The translations under genes and the position numbers were made by a program. From assembly GCA_029783825.1 (NCBI GenBank), contig JAREIK010017193.1:1-64000 (forward strand): 64,000 nucleotides of DNA, in the 5' to 3' direction. Source of the stretch: Sapria himalayana. Its lineage: Eukaryota; Streptophyta; Magnoliopsida; Malpighiales; Rafflesiaceae. How positions within the stretch are numbered: position 1 is the first letter of the stretch; the number at the start of each line of letters is the position of its first letter. The notes under the pieces were generated by a model. That model was not told the origin of the DNA. It worked only from the letters and a program-made list of their open reading frames with translations, and made no database searches. This document shows positions 1-15,965 of the stretch, in pieces.

Positions 1-3000
1 ATCAATAAAATAGTTTATATTGAATTTATATGTTATATCATTATTATGATTATTATAACTTCATATTATATTCACTTTTCAAAAAAATTATAAATTATTA
101 TATTTTCAAAGGTTATAACATTCAAAAATGAGAAAAAATAACAAAAATTAATTTTTTGATATTTTATTTTTTATATAATACCTATAAACCACTAAATGAC
201 TAAATTATAAAATGACTAAACTCCTAAACCCCAAAAGCCCATAAATACTTAAAACATTAAATTAGTATAGTCCAAATAATAAATCATAAATCTAATTTTT
301 ATTAGTATTCATTATAATTTTAAATATTCATTTTAATTATTTATCAGTTTATTTTTATAGAAATATTAATTACAAAATAAATTATTAGTGCGACGTATGT
401 AGTTTAAATAATTTATTTTTCATTAAAAAATGCTTATAAATAAGGCAAATTTTTAATTATAAATAATTATTATTTAGTAATATATCTTATTTTGATTTTG
501 AATCATTTTAGATTTTATAATTATATTTTAATTTAAATCATTCTTATAAATACTAGTTTATTAATTTATTTATCGATCATTATTATAATATCTATCAATA
601 AAATTATTTATATTGAGTTTACATTATATATAATTATTAAGATTATTATAACTAATTATTATTTTCACATTTAAAAAATTTAAAAATTATTATATTTTCA
701 AAGGTTATAATCTTCAAGAATTAAAAAAAATCAAAAAATTAAATTTTTTATTTTTTCATTCTTTAAATAAAAACTATAAACCACTAAAGGTCTAAACAAT
801 TAAATAACTAAACTCCTAAACCACAAAACACCAAAATACTTAAACCATTAAACCGGTATATCCTGAATAATAAATAATAAATCTAAATTTTATTTGTATT
901 CATTATTATTTTAAATATTCATTTTAATTATTTATTAGTTTATTATTATAGAATTATAAATTACAAAATAAATTATGAGTAAGACAAATATAATTTAAAT
1001 AATTTATTTTTAATAACAAAAATATAAACTTATAAAAAAAGCAAAACATTAAAAAAATTTATTATTTAGTAATATATTTTACATTGATTTGAATAAATTT
1101 AGATTTTGCAAATACTTTTTAAATGATATCTATTTAATTAATAATAGTTTATTAATTTCTTTTGTGATCATTATTATAATATCTAGCAATGTAATTATTT
1201 ATATTGAATTTAAATGACTTATATTTATGAAGATTATTATAAATAAATATTATATTTACATTTGAAAAAAATTTAAAAATTATTATATTTTCAAAGGATA
1301 TAACCTTCAAAAATTAGAAAAAAAAAATAAATTTTATGTTATATCATTGGTTAAATAAAACTTATAAACCACTAAATCCCTAAACACTTAAATCTCTAAA
1401 CTCCGTAACACAAAAGCCCCTAAATACTTAAACCTTTAAACTTGTAAACCTTAATTATAATTTAAATAATTTATTAAAATATTAATTACAAAATAATATC
1501 TATCATATTAATAATAGCATATTAATTTATTTAATATCTATCAAAATTATTTATATTTTGTTTAGATTATATAAAATTATTATGATTATTATTACAAAAT
1601 ATTTTATTCACATTTTTAAAAATTTTAAAAATATTATATTTTCAAAGGTTATATCCTTTGAAAATGTGAGAAAATATCAAAAATAATTTTTTTGTTATTT
1701 CATTGTTTAAATAAATCCTATAAACCACTAAATGCCTAAACACTTAAATCAATAACTCCTAAATCTCTAAAACCCTAAAAAGATAATCCTTTTAAACTAG
1801 TATACTCTAAATAATAAATAATAAATCTCAATATTATTTTTTTCATTATAATTTAAAATATTCATTATAATTATGAATTCGTTTATTTTTATATAAATAT
1901 TAATTACAAAATAAATTATGAGTTAGACAAATATATTTTATATAAATTATTTTTCATAAAAAAATATAGATAAACTTAAAAAAAGAATAAAAAAATTTAA
2001 AATTAAAATTTATTATATAGTAATATATTTTGCTCTCCTTCTGAATCATTTTAGATTTTGTAATTATATTTTAATTGATATCTATCTGATTAATAATTAT
2101 TTATTAATTTATTTTTTGATTATTATTAGAATATTTATCTGTATTATTGTTTATATCTAATTTATATGATATATAAATATAATGATTATTATAAGTAAAT
2201 ATTGAATTCACTTTTGAAAAAAATTTAAACATTATTATATTTTCAAAGGTTGTAACCTTTGAAAATATGAAAAAATAATATAAATAAATTTTTTGTAATT
2301 TATTTTTTAAATAAAACCTATAAACTAGTAAATGCATACACATTTATATCAGTAAACTCCTAAGCCCCGTAATGCCGAAATACATAAACTATTAAACCAC
2401 TATATACTACTTAATAATTATTAAATTTAATTTTTATTTCAATTTATTATTATTTTAAATATTCATTTTAATTATTTATTAGTTTATTTTTATAGAAATT
2501 TTTTTTACAAAATAAATTATGAGTGTGACACATATAATTTAAATAATTTATTTTTAATCAAAATATATATATACATGCTTTTAAAAGATGTATAAATGAA
2601 GTATTATTAAAAATTAAAAAGTATTATCAACTATTATATTTTAATTTAATTTTGAATCAATTTGGGTTTTATACATATTTTTTTATTAATATCTATCTTA
2701 TTATAAATATTTTATTAATTTAATTTTTGATTATTTTTATAATATCTATCAATAAAATTGTCTATATTTATTTTATATGATATAAAATTATTAAAATTAT
2801 TATAACTAAACAATTTATTCAAATTTCAAAAAATTTTAAATATTATTAATATTTCAAAAGGTTATAACTTTTGAAAATGACAAAAAATTACAATTTTTTT
2901 TTTGTTATTTTATTGTTTAAATAAAACCTATAAATTGCTAAATGCCTAAAAACATAAATCGCTAAACTCATAAACGACAAAAACTCAAAATACTTAAACC

Positions 3001-3165
3001 ATTAAACTGGTATACATTAATAATAAATCATAAATCTAATTTTAATTTTTATTCAGTATAATTTTTTTTAATTATTTATCAGTTTATTTTTATAGAAATA
3101 TTAATGACAAAATAAATTATTAGTGAGATAGATATAACTTAAATTAAATCGGTATCCTAAATAAT
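1..3165 (-). repeat. satellite array, reverse orientation block
   Basis: Tandem diverged units of about 600 bp, one shortened to about 350 bp. The palindromic core (GGTTATA followed by a degraded second half) recurs near 105, 700, 1295, 1645, 2245 and 2860. Each unit also carries a C-rich-strand tract of the type CCTAAAC-ACTTAAATC-ACTAAACTCC, the reverse complement of the octamer tract seen after 3,170. No coding potential: the short ORFs are chance frames in AT-rich DNA. Confidence 0.93.
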
Positions 3166-6100
3166 AAACTACTAATAATAAGATAGATATTAATTAAAAA
3201 ATATTTACAAAACCCAAATTGATTCAAAATTAAAGTAAAATATATTACTGGATAATAATTTTAAGTTATAAATTTGTACTACTTTCATAAGCGTATATAT
3301 ATTTTTTGATTAAAAATAAATAATTAAAATATAATTTCTATCACTCATTATATATTTTATAATAAATATTTCTATAAAGATAAACTAATAAATAATTAAA
3401 ATGAATATTTAAAACAATAATGAATATAAATTAAAATTAGATTTACTAATTATTATGTATTATTTAGTAGTTTAATGGTTTATGTATTTAAGTATTGTGG
3501 GGTTTAGTTGTTTACTAATTTAATTGTGTATACATTTAGTGGTTTATAGGTTTTATATAAAAAATAAAATAACAAAACATTTATTTTTATTATTTTTTTA
3601 TATTTTCATAGGTTATAACCTTTGAAAATATAATAATATTTAAATTTTTTTCAAAAGTGAATTCAATATTTAGTTATAATAATCATTATATTTATATATC
3701 ATATAAATTCAACATAAATAATTTTAGTTATAAATATTTTAATAATGATCAAAAAAATAAATTAATAATCTATTATTAATAAGAGAGATATCAATTAGAA
3801 TATAATTGCAAAACATAAAATGATTCATAATCAAAAAAATTTATATTACTATATAATAATTTTTTTTTTGTAATTTTTTTATTTTAAAAAGTTTATCTAT
3901 ATTTTTTTGATTAAAAATAATTTACATAAATTAGATTTGTCTAACTCAGAGTTTATTTTTTAATTAATATTTATATAAAAATAAAAAATTAATAATTAAA
4001 ATGAATATTTAAAATTATAATGAAAAAAAATTGAGATTTATTATTTATTATTTAGGGTATACCGGTTTAATTTAAGTTATATCTGTCTAACTAATAATTT
4101 ATTTTGTAATTAATATTGCTATAAAAATAAACTGATAAATAATTAAAATAAAAATTTTAAATTATACTGAATAAAAATTAAAATGAAATTTATGATTTAT
4201 TATTAATGTATACCAGTTTAATGGTTTAAGTATTTTGAGGTTTTTTCGTTTAGGAGTCTAGTGATTTATCTTTTTAGGCATTTAGTTATTTATAGGTTTT
4301 ATTTAAACAATAAAATAACAAAAAAAAATTTAATTTTTTCTAATTTTCAAATGTTATAATCTTTGAAAATTTAATAATATTTAAAATTTTTTAAAAATTT
4401 GAATACAATATTTTGTTATAATAATTTTAATAATTCTATATCATATAAAATGAATATAAAAAATTTTATTGATAGATATTATAATAATGATCAAAAATTA
4501 AATTAATAAACTATTTATAATAAGATAGATATTAATTAAAAAATATTTATAAAACCCAAATTGATTCAAAATTAAAGTAAATTATATTAGTTGATAATAA
4601 TTTTTAATTTTTAATAATACTTCTTTTAAAAGCATATGTATTTTTTTTGATTAAAAATAAATTATTTAAATTATGTGTTAAACTCATAATTTAATTTGTA
4701 ATAAAAATTTTATAAAAATAAACTAATAAATAATTAAAATGAAAATTTAAAATAATAATAAATTGAAATAAAAATTGAATTTATTAATTATTAAGTATTA
4801 TATAGCGGTTTAATGGTTTATGTATTTAGGCATTATGGGGTTTAGGAGTCTACTGATATAACTGTGTAATCATTTTGTTTCATAGCTTTTATTTAAAAAT
4901 AAAATAACATAAAATTTATTTCTATTATTATTTCATATTTCCAAAGGTTATAACCTTTCTAAATATAATAATTTTTAAATTTTTTTCAAAATTGAATTAA
5001 ATATTTAGTTATAATAATCGTTATATTTATATATCATATAAATTCAATATAAACAATTTTATTGATAAATATTCTATTAATGATCAAAAAATTATTTAAT
5101 AATCTATAATTAATAAGATAGATATCAATTAAAAAAAGATAGATATTAATTAAAATATAATTATAAACCCTGATATGATTCAGAAGCAAAGCAGAATATA
5201 TTACTATATAATAATTTTTTGTTTAGATATTTTTATTCTTTTTAAAAGTCTATCTATAATTTTTTGATGAAAAATAATATATATAAATTATATTTGTCTT
5301 ACTCAATTTATTTTGTAATTAATATTTATATATAAATAAACAAATAAATAATTAAAATGAATAATTAAAATTATAATGAAAAAAAATAAGATTTATTATT
5401 TATTATTTAGGGATACCGATCTAATTTAAATTAGATATGTCTCACTAATAATTTATTTTGTAATTAATATTTCTATAAAAATAAACTGATAAATAATTAA
5501 AATAAAAATTTAAAATTATACTGAATAAAAATTAAAATGAGATTTAAGATTTATTATTAATGTATACCAGTTTAATGGTTTATGTATTTAGAGGTTTTGT
5601 CGTTAGGACTTTAGTGATTTATTTTTTTATGCTTTTAGTGGTTTATAGGTTTTATATAAAAAAATAAAATTACAAAATAAATTTATATAATTTGTTGTCA
5701 TTTTAATAAGTTATAACCTTTGAAAATATAATAATATTTACAATTTTTTGAAATATGAATACAATATTTAGTTATAATAATATTAATAATTATATATCAT
5801 ATAAAATTCAATATAAACACTTTTATTGATAGATAATATAAAAATGATCTAAAATTAAATTAATAAACTATTAATATAAAGTTAGATATTAATTAAAAAA
5901 TATTTACAAAACCCAAATTGATTCAAAATTAAAATAAAATATATTACTGGATAATAATTTTTAATTTTTAAATTTTTCCTTCTTTTATATTTGTATATTT
6001 TTTTATTAAAAATAAATTAATTAAATTATATTTCTCATACTCATACTTAATTTTGTAATAAATATTTCTATAAAAATAAACTAATAAATAATTAAAATGA

Positions 6101-9100
6101 ATATTTAAAATTATAATAAATAGAAATAAAAATTAGATCTATTAATTATTAAGTAGTATATAGAAGTTTAATGGTTTATGTATTTAGTCATTACGGGGTT
6201 TAAGTGTTTACTGATTTAACTGTGTATTCATTTAGTGGTTTATAGTTTTTATATAAAAAAAAATAAAAAAAAATTATTTTTATTATTTTTTGATATTTTC
6301 AAAGGTTATAACCTTTGAAAATATAATAATTTTTAAAATTTTTTCAAAAAGTAAATAAATACTTATTTATAATAATTATAATAATTATATACCATATAAA
6401 TTCAATATAAACAATTTTATTGATAGATATTCTAATAATTATCAAAAAATAAATTAAAATTTTCTTATGAATAAGATTGATATTACTTAAAATATAATAT
6501 CAAAACCTAAAATGATTCATAAGCAAAGCAAAATATATTACTTAAAAATAATTATTTCTTTTTAAATTTTTATTATTTTTATAAGCTTATCTATTTTTTG
6601 ATTAAAAATAATTTGTATAAATTATATTTTTAACTCATAATTTATTTTATAATTATTATATATATATATCAATAAAAAACTAAACAATCAAAATGAATTT
6701 TTAAAATTAAAATGAAAACAAATAAAAATGAGATTTATTAATTATTATTTAGGGGATACCCATTTAAACGATTATCTATATAAGGGTATCATGATTTTAT
6801 AGTTTAGTGATTTAAGTGTTTAGGCATTTAGTGATTTATAGGTTTTATCTAAACAATGAAATAATAAAAATAAATATTTTTTTTTGTTTTTTCACATTTT
6901 CAAAGGTTATAATCGTTGAAAAAATAATAATTTTAAATTTTTTTTTTCAAAAGTTAATAGAATATTTAGTTATAATAATTATTAAATTTATATATCATAT
7001 AAATTAAATATATATATATTTATTGATAGATATTCTAATAATGATCAAAAAATAAATTAATAATCTATTATTAATAAGTTAGATATCAATTAAAATATAA
7101 TTACAAAACCTAAAATGATTAAGAAACATAGTAAAATATATTACTATATAATAATTTTTTTGTTTTTAATTTTTTTCTTCTTTTAATAAGTTTATATATT
7201 TTTTTTTGTTGAAAAATAATATATATAAATTATATTTTTTTTTAACTTATAATTTATTTTGTTTTTAATATTTATACAAAAATAAACAAATAAATAATTA
7301 AAATGAATAATTAAAATTATAATGAAAAAAATGAGATTTATTATTTATTATTTAGGATATACCTGTTTAAAAAATTTATCTATTTAGGGTTTTCGAGATT
7401 TAGAAGTTATTCATTTAAGTATTTAGGCTTTTAATGGTTTATAGCTTTTATTTAAACAATTAAATAGCAAAAAATTTATTTTTGATATTTTTTCAAATTT
7501 TCAAATGTTATAACATTTGAAAATATAATAATTCTAAAATTTTTTAAAAATGTGAATACGATATTTAGTAATAATAATTATTATAAATATATATAATATA
7601 AAATAAATATAAACAATTTTATTAATAAATATTATATCAATTATCAAAAAATAAATTAATAAGCTATTATTAATATGATAGATATAAATTAAAATATAAT
7701 TAAAAAAACTAAATGATTCAAAATCAAGGTACAATTTATTACTAAATAATAATTTTTTTTTAGTTTTTGCATCATTTTATAAGCTTATATTTTTTTTGAT
7801 GAAAAATATATTATTTAAATTATATTTGTCACTCATAATTTATTTTGTAATTCATATTTCTATAAATTATTTAAATTATATTTTGGGTTTACGAGTTTAA
7901 AGGTTTAGTTATTTAGGGACTTTTGGGTTTAGGAGTTTAAAGATTTATGTATTTAGGCATTTAATGGTTTATAAGTTTTATTTAAACAATGATATAACAA
8001 AAAATTTATTTTTGTTATTTTTTCTCATTTTTTTAAGGTTATAATCTTTGAAGATATAACAATTTTTAAATTTTTTTATTTGTGAATACTATATTTAGTT
8101 ATGATAATCTTAATAATTATATATCATGTTAATTCAATATAAACAATTATATTGAAAGATATTATATTAATGATCAAAAAATAAATTAATAAACTATTAT
8201 TAATAAGATAGATATTTTTTAAAATATATATGCAAAACATAAATTTATTCTAAATCAAAGTAAAATATAATACTAAATAATAATTTTTTTGATGTTTTTC
8301 TTCTTTGTATAAGTTTATATTTTTTGTTATTAAAAGTAAATTATTTAAATTATATTTGTCTTCCACATAATTTATTTTGTAATTTATAATTTTATAAAAA
8401 TAAACAAATAAATAATTAAAATTAATATTTAAAATTATAATGAATAGAAATAAAATTTTGATTTATTATTTATTATTCAGGATATACTAGTTTAATGGTT
8501 TAAGTATTTAGGTGTTTTGGGGTTTCGTGATTTAAGAGTTTAGGACTTTAGTGCATTGTAGTTTTTATTTAAAGAATCAAAAAATAAAAAATTAAATTTG
8601 TTGTTTTTTTAATTTTCGAAGGTGATAACCTTCGAAAATATAATAATTTTTAATTTTTTTTAAATGTTAATATAATATTTAGTTATAATATTCTTAATAA
8701 TTATATATAATGTAATCTCAATATAAATAATTTTATTAATAGATATTATAATAATGATCAATAAAAAATTAATAAAATATTATTAATAAGAATGTTATAA
8801 ATTAAAATATAATTGTAAAAACTAAAATGATTCAAAATCAAAATAAAATATATTACAAAATAATAAAATTTTTGTTTTTAAAATTTTGCCTCTTTTTATA
8901 AGCATATAAATTTTTTTTGATAAAAAATTAATTATTTAAATTAGATCTATGTCACTAATAATTTATTTTGTAATTAATATTTCTATAAAAATAAACTGAT
9001 AAATAATTAAAATAAAAATTTAAAATTATACTTAATAAAAATTAAAATGAGATTTATGATTTATTATTTTTTTTATTTTATGACATTTTCAAATGTTATA

Positions 9101-12100
9101 ATCTTTGAAAATATAATAATTTTTATATTTTTTTTAAAAGTGAATACAATATTTAGTTATAATAATTATTAAATTTATATATCATATAAATTTAATATAA
9201 ACATCTTTTTTAATAAATATTCTAATAATGATCAAAAAATAAATTAATAATCTATTATTAATAAGTTAGATATCAATTAAAATATAATGACAAAACCTAA
9301 AATGATTCAGAAACAAAGCAAAAATATATTACTATATAATATTTTTTTGTTTTTTATTTTTTTCTTCTTTTATTAAGTTTATCTATATTTTTTGGTTAAA
9401 AAATAATTTATATAAATTATATTTGTATAACTTATAATTTATTTTGTAATTAATATTTATATAAAAAAACAAATAAATAATTAAAATGAATATTTAAAAT
9501 TATAATGAAAAAAATAAAAATGAGATTTATTATTTATTATTTTGGATATACATGTTTAAAAAGTTTATCTATTTAGGGTTTTCGAGATTTAGAAGTTATT
9601 GATTTAAGTATTTAGGCATTTAATGGTTTATAGGTTTTATTCAAACAATGAAATAACAAAAAATTTATTTTTGATATTTTTCAAATTTTTTAAGCTTAAC
9701 ATTTGAAAATATAATAATTTTAAAATTTTTTATAAATGTGAATACAATATTTAGTAATAATGAATATTATAACTATATATAATATAAACTAAATATAAAT
9801 AATTTTATTGATAGATATTACATCAATTATCAAAAAATAAATTAATAAACTATTATTAATATGATAGATATAAATTAAAATATAATTAAAAAACCTAAAA
9901 TGATTCAAAATCAAAGTAAAATTTATTACTAAATAATAATTTTTTTTAGTTTTTGTATCATTTTATAACCTTATATGTTTTTTTGATGAAAAATATATTA
10001 TTTAAATTATATTTGTATCACTCATAATTTATTTTGTAATTAATATTTCTATAAATTATTTAAATTATATTTAAGGTTTACGAGTTTAAAGGTTTAATTA
10101 TTTAGGGGCTTCAGGGTTTATGGGTTTAGTTATTTATGTATTTAGGCATTTAATGTTTTATATGTTTTATTTAAACAATGATATAACAAAAAAATTATTT
10201 TTGTTATTTTTTCTCATTTTTGAAGGTTATAAACTTTGAAAATATAACAATTTTTAAATTTTATTATATGTGAATACTATATTTAGTTATGATAATCTTA
10301 ATAATTATATATCCTGTAAATTCAATATAAACAATTATATTAAAATATATTATATTAATGACCAAAAAATAAATTAATAAACTATTATTAATAAGATAGA
10401 TATTATTTTAAATATATTTGCAAAACATAAATTTATACAAAATCAAAGTAAAATTTAATACAAAATAATAATTTCTTTGATATTTTGCTTCTTTTTATAA
10501 GTTTATATTTTTTTTATTAAAAGTAAATTATTTAAATTATATTTTTCATCCTCATAATTTATTTTTAATTTATAATTCTATAAAAATAAACTAATAAATA
10601 ATTAAAATGAATATTTAAAATTATAATGAATACAAATAAAATAGAGATTTATTATTTATTATTCAAAATATATAATTTAATGGTTTAAGTATTTAGGTGT
10701 TTTGGGGTTTAGTGATTTAAGTGTTTAGGCCTTTAGTGATTTATAGTTTTTATTTAAAGAATGAAAAAATAAAAAATTTAATTTTTTGATTTTTTTAATT
10801 TTTGAAGGTTATAAGCTTTGAAATTATAATAATTTTTAATTTTTTTTAAATGTGAATATAATATTCAGTAATAATAATATTAATAATTACATATAATGTA
10901 AACTCAATATAAATAATTTTATTAATAGATATTATAAAAATTATCAATAAAAAATAAATAAACTATTATTAATAAGAATGAGGTAAATTAAAATATAATT
11001 GCAAAATCTAAAATGATTCAAAATAAAAATAAAATATATTACTAAATAATTAATTTTTGTTTTTAAAATTTTGCCTCTTTTTATAACGATATATATTTCT
11101 TTTGATGAAAAATAAATTATTTAAATTACATCTGTCATAGTAATAATTTATTTTATAATTAATATTTCTATAAAATTAAATTGATAAATAATTAAAATAA
11201 AAATTTAAAATTATACTTAATAAAATTTAAATTGAGATTTATGATTTTTTATTAATCTACACATATTTAATAGTTTAAGTATTTAAAGGTTTTGTCATTT
11301 AGGAGTTTAGCAATTTATGTTTTTAGGCATTAAGTGATTTATAGGTTTTATTTAAACAATAAATAACAAAAAAAAAATTTGTAATTTTTTCTCATTTTCA
11401 TAGGTTATAACCTTTGAAAATATAATAATATTTAAAATTTTTTGAAATGTGAATACAATATTTAGTTATAATAATATTAATAATTATATATCATATAAAT
11501 TCAATATAAATAATTTTTTTGATAGATAATATAATAATGATCAAATTTAAATTAATAAACTATTAAGAAAAAGATTGATATTAATTAAAAAATATTTACA
11601 AAACCCAAATTGATTCAAATTAAAGTAAAATATATTACTGGATAATAATTTTTAATTTTTAAATTTTTACTTCTTTTATAAGCATATATATTTTTTTGAT
11701 TAAAAATAAATTAATTAAAATATATATGTCGTTCTCATAATTTAATTTGTAATAAATATTTCTATAAAAATAAACAAATAAATAATTAAAATGAATATTT
11801 AAAATTATAATAAATAGAAATAAAAATTAGATTTATTAATTATTAAGTAGTATATAGCGGTTTAATGGTTTATCTATTTAGGCATTATGAGGTTTAAGAG
11901 TTTACTAATTTAACTGTGTATGCATTTATTGGTTTATCGGTTTTATTAAAAAAATAAAATAATAAAAAATTTATTTTTATTATTTTTTGATATTTTCAAA
12001 GGTTATAACCTTTGAAAATATAATAATTTTTAAAATTTTTTTAAATGTGAATACAATATTTAGTTATAATAATCATTATATTTATATATCATATAAATTC

Positions 12101-13252
12101 TATATAAACAATTTTATTGATAAATATTCTAATAATTATCTAATAATAAATTAATAATCTATTATTAATAAGATAGATATCAATTAAAATATAATTACAA
12201 AACCTAAAATGATTCAGAAGAAAAGCAAATTATATTACTATATAATAATTTTTTGTTTAAATTTTTTTTTCTTTTAAAAATTTTATGAATAATTTTTTGA
12301 TGAAAAATAATTTATACAAATTATATTTGTCTAACTCACTTTATTTTGTAATTAATATTTATATATAAATAAATAATTAAAATGAATATTTAAAATTATA
12401 ATTAAAAAAATGAGATTTATTATTTATTATTTAGGGATATCAGTTTAATTTAAATTAGATATGTCTCACTAATAATTTATTTTCTAATTAATATTTCTAT
12501 AAAATAAATTCATAAATAATTAAAATAAAAATTTAAAATTATACTAAATAAAAATTAAAATTTGATTTATGATTTTTTATTAATGTATACCAGTTTAATG
12601 ATTTAAGTATTTAGATATTTTTTTAGTTAGGAGTTTAGTGATTTATGTTTTTAGGCTTTTAGTGGTTTATATGTTTTATTTAAAAAAATAAAATAACAAA
12701 AAAAATTTCTATAATTTTTTGTCATTTTCATAGGATATAACATTTGAAAATATAATAATATTTAAAATTTTTTAAAATTTTAAAAGAATATTTTGTTATA
12801 ATAATATTAATAATTATATATCATATAAATTTAATATAAATAATTTTATTGATAGATATTATAATAATTATCAAAAATTAAATTTATAAACTATTAATAT
12901 TAAGTTAGATATTAATTAAAAAATATTTACAAAACTCAAATTGATTCAAAATTAAAGTAACTTATATTACTTGATAATAATTTTTAATTTTTAAATTTAT
13001 ACTTCTTTAATAAGCATATATTTTTATTAGATAAATAATATATTATTTAAATTATATTTATCCCCCGCATAATTTATTTTGTAATAAATATTTCTAAATA
13101 AATACACTAATAAATAATTAAAATGAATATTTAAAAATATAATAAATAGCATTAAAAAATAGATTTATTAATTTTAAGTAGTATTTAGCGGTTTAAAGGT
13201 TTATATATTTAGGCATTACGGGGTTTAGGAGTTTACTAATTTAACTTTATAT
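3166..13252 (+). repeat. satellite array, forward orientation block 1
   Basis: About 16 units of the same satellite, now reading GTTTAATGG...TTTAGG...GGTTTATAGG then GGTTATAACC then AATATAATAATTTTT. Spacing of the palindromic core is mostly 580-602 bp, with variants of about 470, 530-535 and 735-765 bp. The long variants contain an extra half-unit beginning CGGTTTAATTTAA. Neighbouring units differ a lot, while units of the same length class resemble each other, suggesting higher-order organisation. Nothing else is visible in this block. Confidence 0.93.
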
Positions 13253-13844
13253 GCATTTAATAGGGCTGCTCATGGGACTCGGAGATTCGAGACCCGACCC
13301 GAAGTCTTGTCCCGAAAAAATCGGGACTAAGAAAAATCCGTTGACTTTGACTTTTCCCGTCCTGTTCTATCACATATTTTTTCTTTTGGAACGGTTCCGG
13401 ATCTTAAGCAATATCCATCCCGAGAACCATCCCATCCTAAAAAACCTATAAAAGAACCATCAATATATATATATATATAACATGAAGATGCCACCAATTC
13501 CGCTACTGCCCATCCAATTCCGATGCACCTATTACTGTTCCGACGAGTTCCATGCCACCTCACACCATTCCAATCGTGTTTAGTTAGGTCCTGCCCTTGT
13601 CCCTCGCACTTCTGATTGCCTCCACCGTGTCTCAGATGCCACCAGCCTTTTGGTTTGTTTTTCTGACGAGAATTGAGTGATTAATTATTATTATTATGTG
13701 TCTCAGTCAGTTTTGTTGAGTATTGGTTGCGTGTTGTGGTTGTGCCGAATAAGTGGGCTGAATGTGTTACAGATTGTTTTTTAGAGCTTGCTTGTTTGAA
13801 ATATTTATATGTATTTATGCTTGACATATCATAATAATTAATGG

Positions 13845-15965
13845 CAATGCAGATGGCACAATCCAGTGGTAAACGAAACATAAAATAAATTGAAGATGAT
13901 CACATATCAAATGATCAAAGTACTGGTAAATCCAATCATCATTCTTTCACGAACCCTCCTATTGTTACGGCAGGTTCTTCAATTACAATTGTAAAAGAAA
14001 GTCAAGGTACATCTGAACCTCAAGCTCATAAAAAGTATAAGTCTGCTGTTTGGGAAACTTATGAGATATTAGTTGATTCCGAGGGAAATGAAACTCGTAG
14101 GGCAGCTTGTATATGGTGTAGTAAAGAATATTTGGCAAAAAGTGATCAAGGTACTTCGGGTTTATGGAAATACTTGAGAAAGACTTGTAGGAAATTTCTA
14201 CACAAAAAAGAATTAATAGAAGCTCACGAAAGTAAAGATAAGTCACAATCTTTGTTGAGTTTCACTAAAGGTACTAGTTCAGAGGATAACAAATTAACTT
14301 GTTGGCAATTTGATCAACAGCTAGTTAGAGAGGCTTTGGTGAAAATGATCATAAAAGATGAATTGCCTGTTTGTTTTGTTGAGAGGGATGAGTTTAAGGA
14401 GTTTAGTGAAGTTAGTGTGCCTCAATTTAAATTCCATCTTGGCACTCTATTTTGAGGGATTATTTTTCTTTGTTTGTGAAGGAAAATAAGAAATTATTTG
14501 ATAGCATATTATCTCATTGTTGTAGAGTTTCATTGACTACCGAAACTTGGACTAGCATTCAAAATTGTTTTATATATGTTTGACTGTTCATTTCATTGAT
14601 TCTCAATGGAATATTCATAAAAGGCTCTTGAACTTTTGTGTAATTAAAATTCATTTAGGTGTTAATACTGAAATGCTATTGAGTTTTGCATGAATGAATG
14701 AGGTTTGAGAAAGTTGATTTTCATTACTATTGACAATGCATCAAATAATAATGTTGCAGTTGAACAATTGAAAAAAAAGCTTGTGAAGAAAAGTGTTGTA
14801 CCTTTGAGAGGCGAGCATTTTCATATGAGATGTTGTTTTCATATCTTAAACTTAATTGTCAGAGATGGCATTACATTAGTTGAGGGTGCTTTTCAAATAA
14901 TTAGAGGTGTGGTGAAATATGTGAGGAGCAGTCCTAAAAGATTAGATATGTTTAAGTTATGTGTTGAAGAAGCAAACTTGACATATGGATCTTCATTGCA
15001 ATAAGATTGTCCTACAAGATGGAATTTAACTTATTTGATGCTGCAAACTAATATAAAATATCAAAAATAATTTGATAAGTTGGAGGACAAAGACAAATAG
15101 TTATTAAAGGAGTTTGGTTCAAACGTTCCAACTGAGAGAGACTGAACAAACGTCAAAATTTTGGCTCGTTTCTTGAAAACTTTTTATGAGGTAACTTGTA
15201 AATTTTCTTGCTAATAATATTCTACCTCTAGTGTTTATTTTCCTGAGATTATTCGAATTTTGAAAAAAAATTGAGCTTTGTGAAAATAGTAGAGATACAA
15301 TGGTGTCAAATATGGGTATGAAAATGAGGCATAAATTCAACAAATATTGCGGTTCTTTTTAATTAACAAATATTATGCTTTTTGTAGCAGTAGTGTTGGA
15401 TCCTAGATATAAGCTCAAATATCTCAAGGTTAAGTACACTTAGCATTATGGAGTGGAATTGGCTAAAAATTTGGTGAAAAAGGTTATAAATACTTTAAAT
15501 TAGATGATGGATGATTATAAAGATTAAAATGAAGATGAATCAAAAGAAGATGATTTCTCTTCTACTGTGTTGAAGAAAAATAATGATTTCTTTGATGGTA
15601 GTGATACTTATGTTGATGATATTTTTTGTTGAATTGGAGAAAGAACAAGAAGTTGCAGCTTTGGAAGAGTTGGATAGGTACTTGGAGGACAAACTTGAAA
15701 AAAATAGAATAGATTTTGATCTTCTAAACTTGTTGAAGGTAAATGAGGTTAGGTATCTTTCTTTGGCAAATGTAGCAAGGGATGTATTTTCTATCCAAGC
15801 ATCTACTGTGGCCTACGAATCTACATTTAGCATTGGGGGGAGAACTTTAGATAAATTTCAGGAGTTCTTTAACACCTATTACAGCTGAAGTTCTTATATG
15901 TCTACAAGATTGGTTGAGAAGCTCAACCAACCTATTTAATTTGAAGAATTAGTTCAAGACTTTGA
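13845..15965 (+). pseudogene. hAT transposase (RICESLEEPER-like), decayed
   Basis: Fragments in plant hAT order. First, a BED-type zinc finger near 14,063-14,200 (W..Y, then CIWC, then GTSGLWKYLRKTC, with the usual histidine position occupied by tyrosine). Next, the catalytic RNase H-like block with ITIDNASNNNVAVE and HMRCCFHILNLIV (14,716-14,870), then PTRWNLTYLML near 15,012. Then VVLDPRYKLKYLK near 15,390, and the C-terminal hATC dimerisation domain (ARDVFSIQASTVAYESTFS, 15,775-15,830). Several stops and frame changes separate the blocks, including a TAA soon after the presumed ATG at 13,845. In the family this enzyme excises and reinserts the element. This copy cannot make it. Confidence 0.9.
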
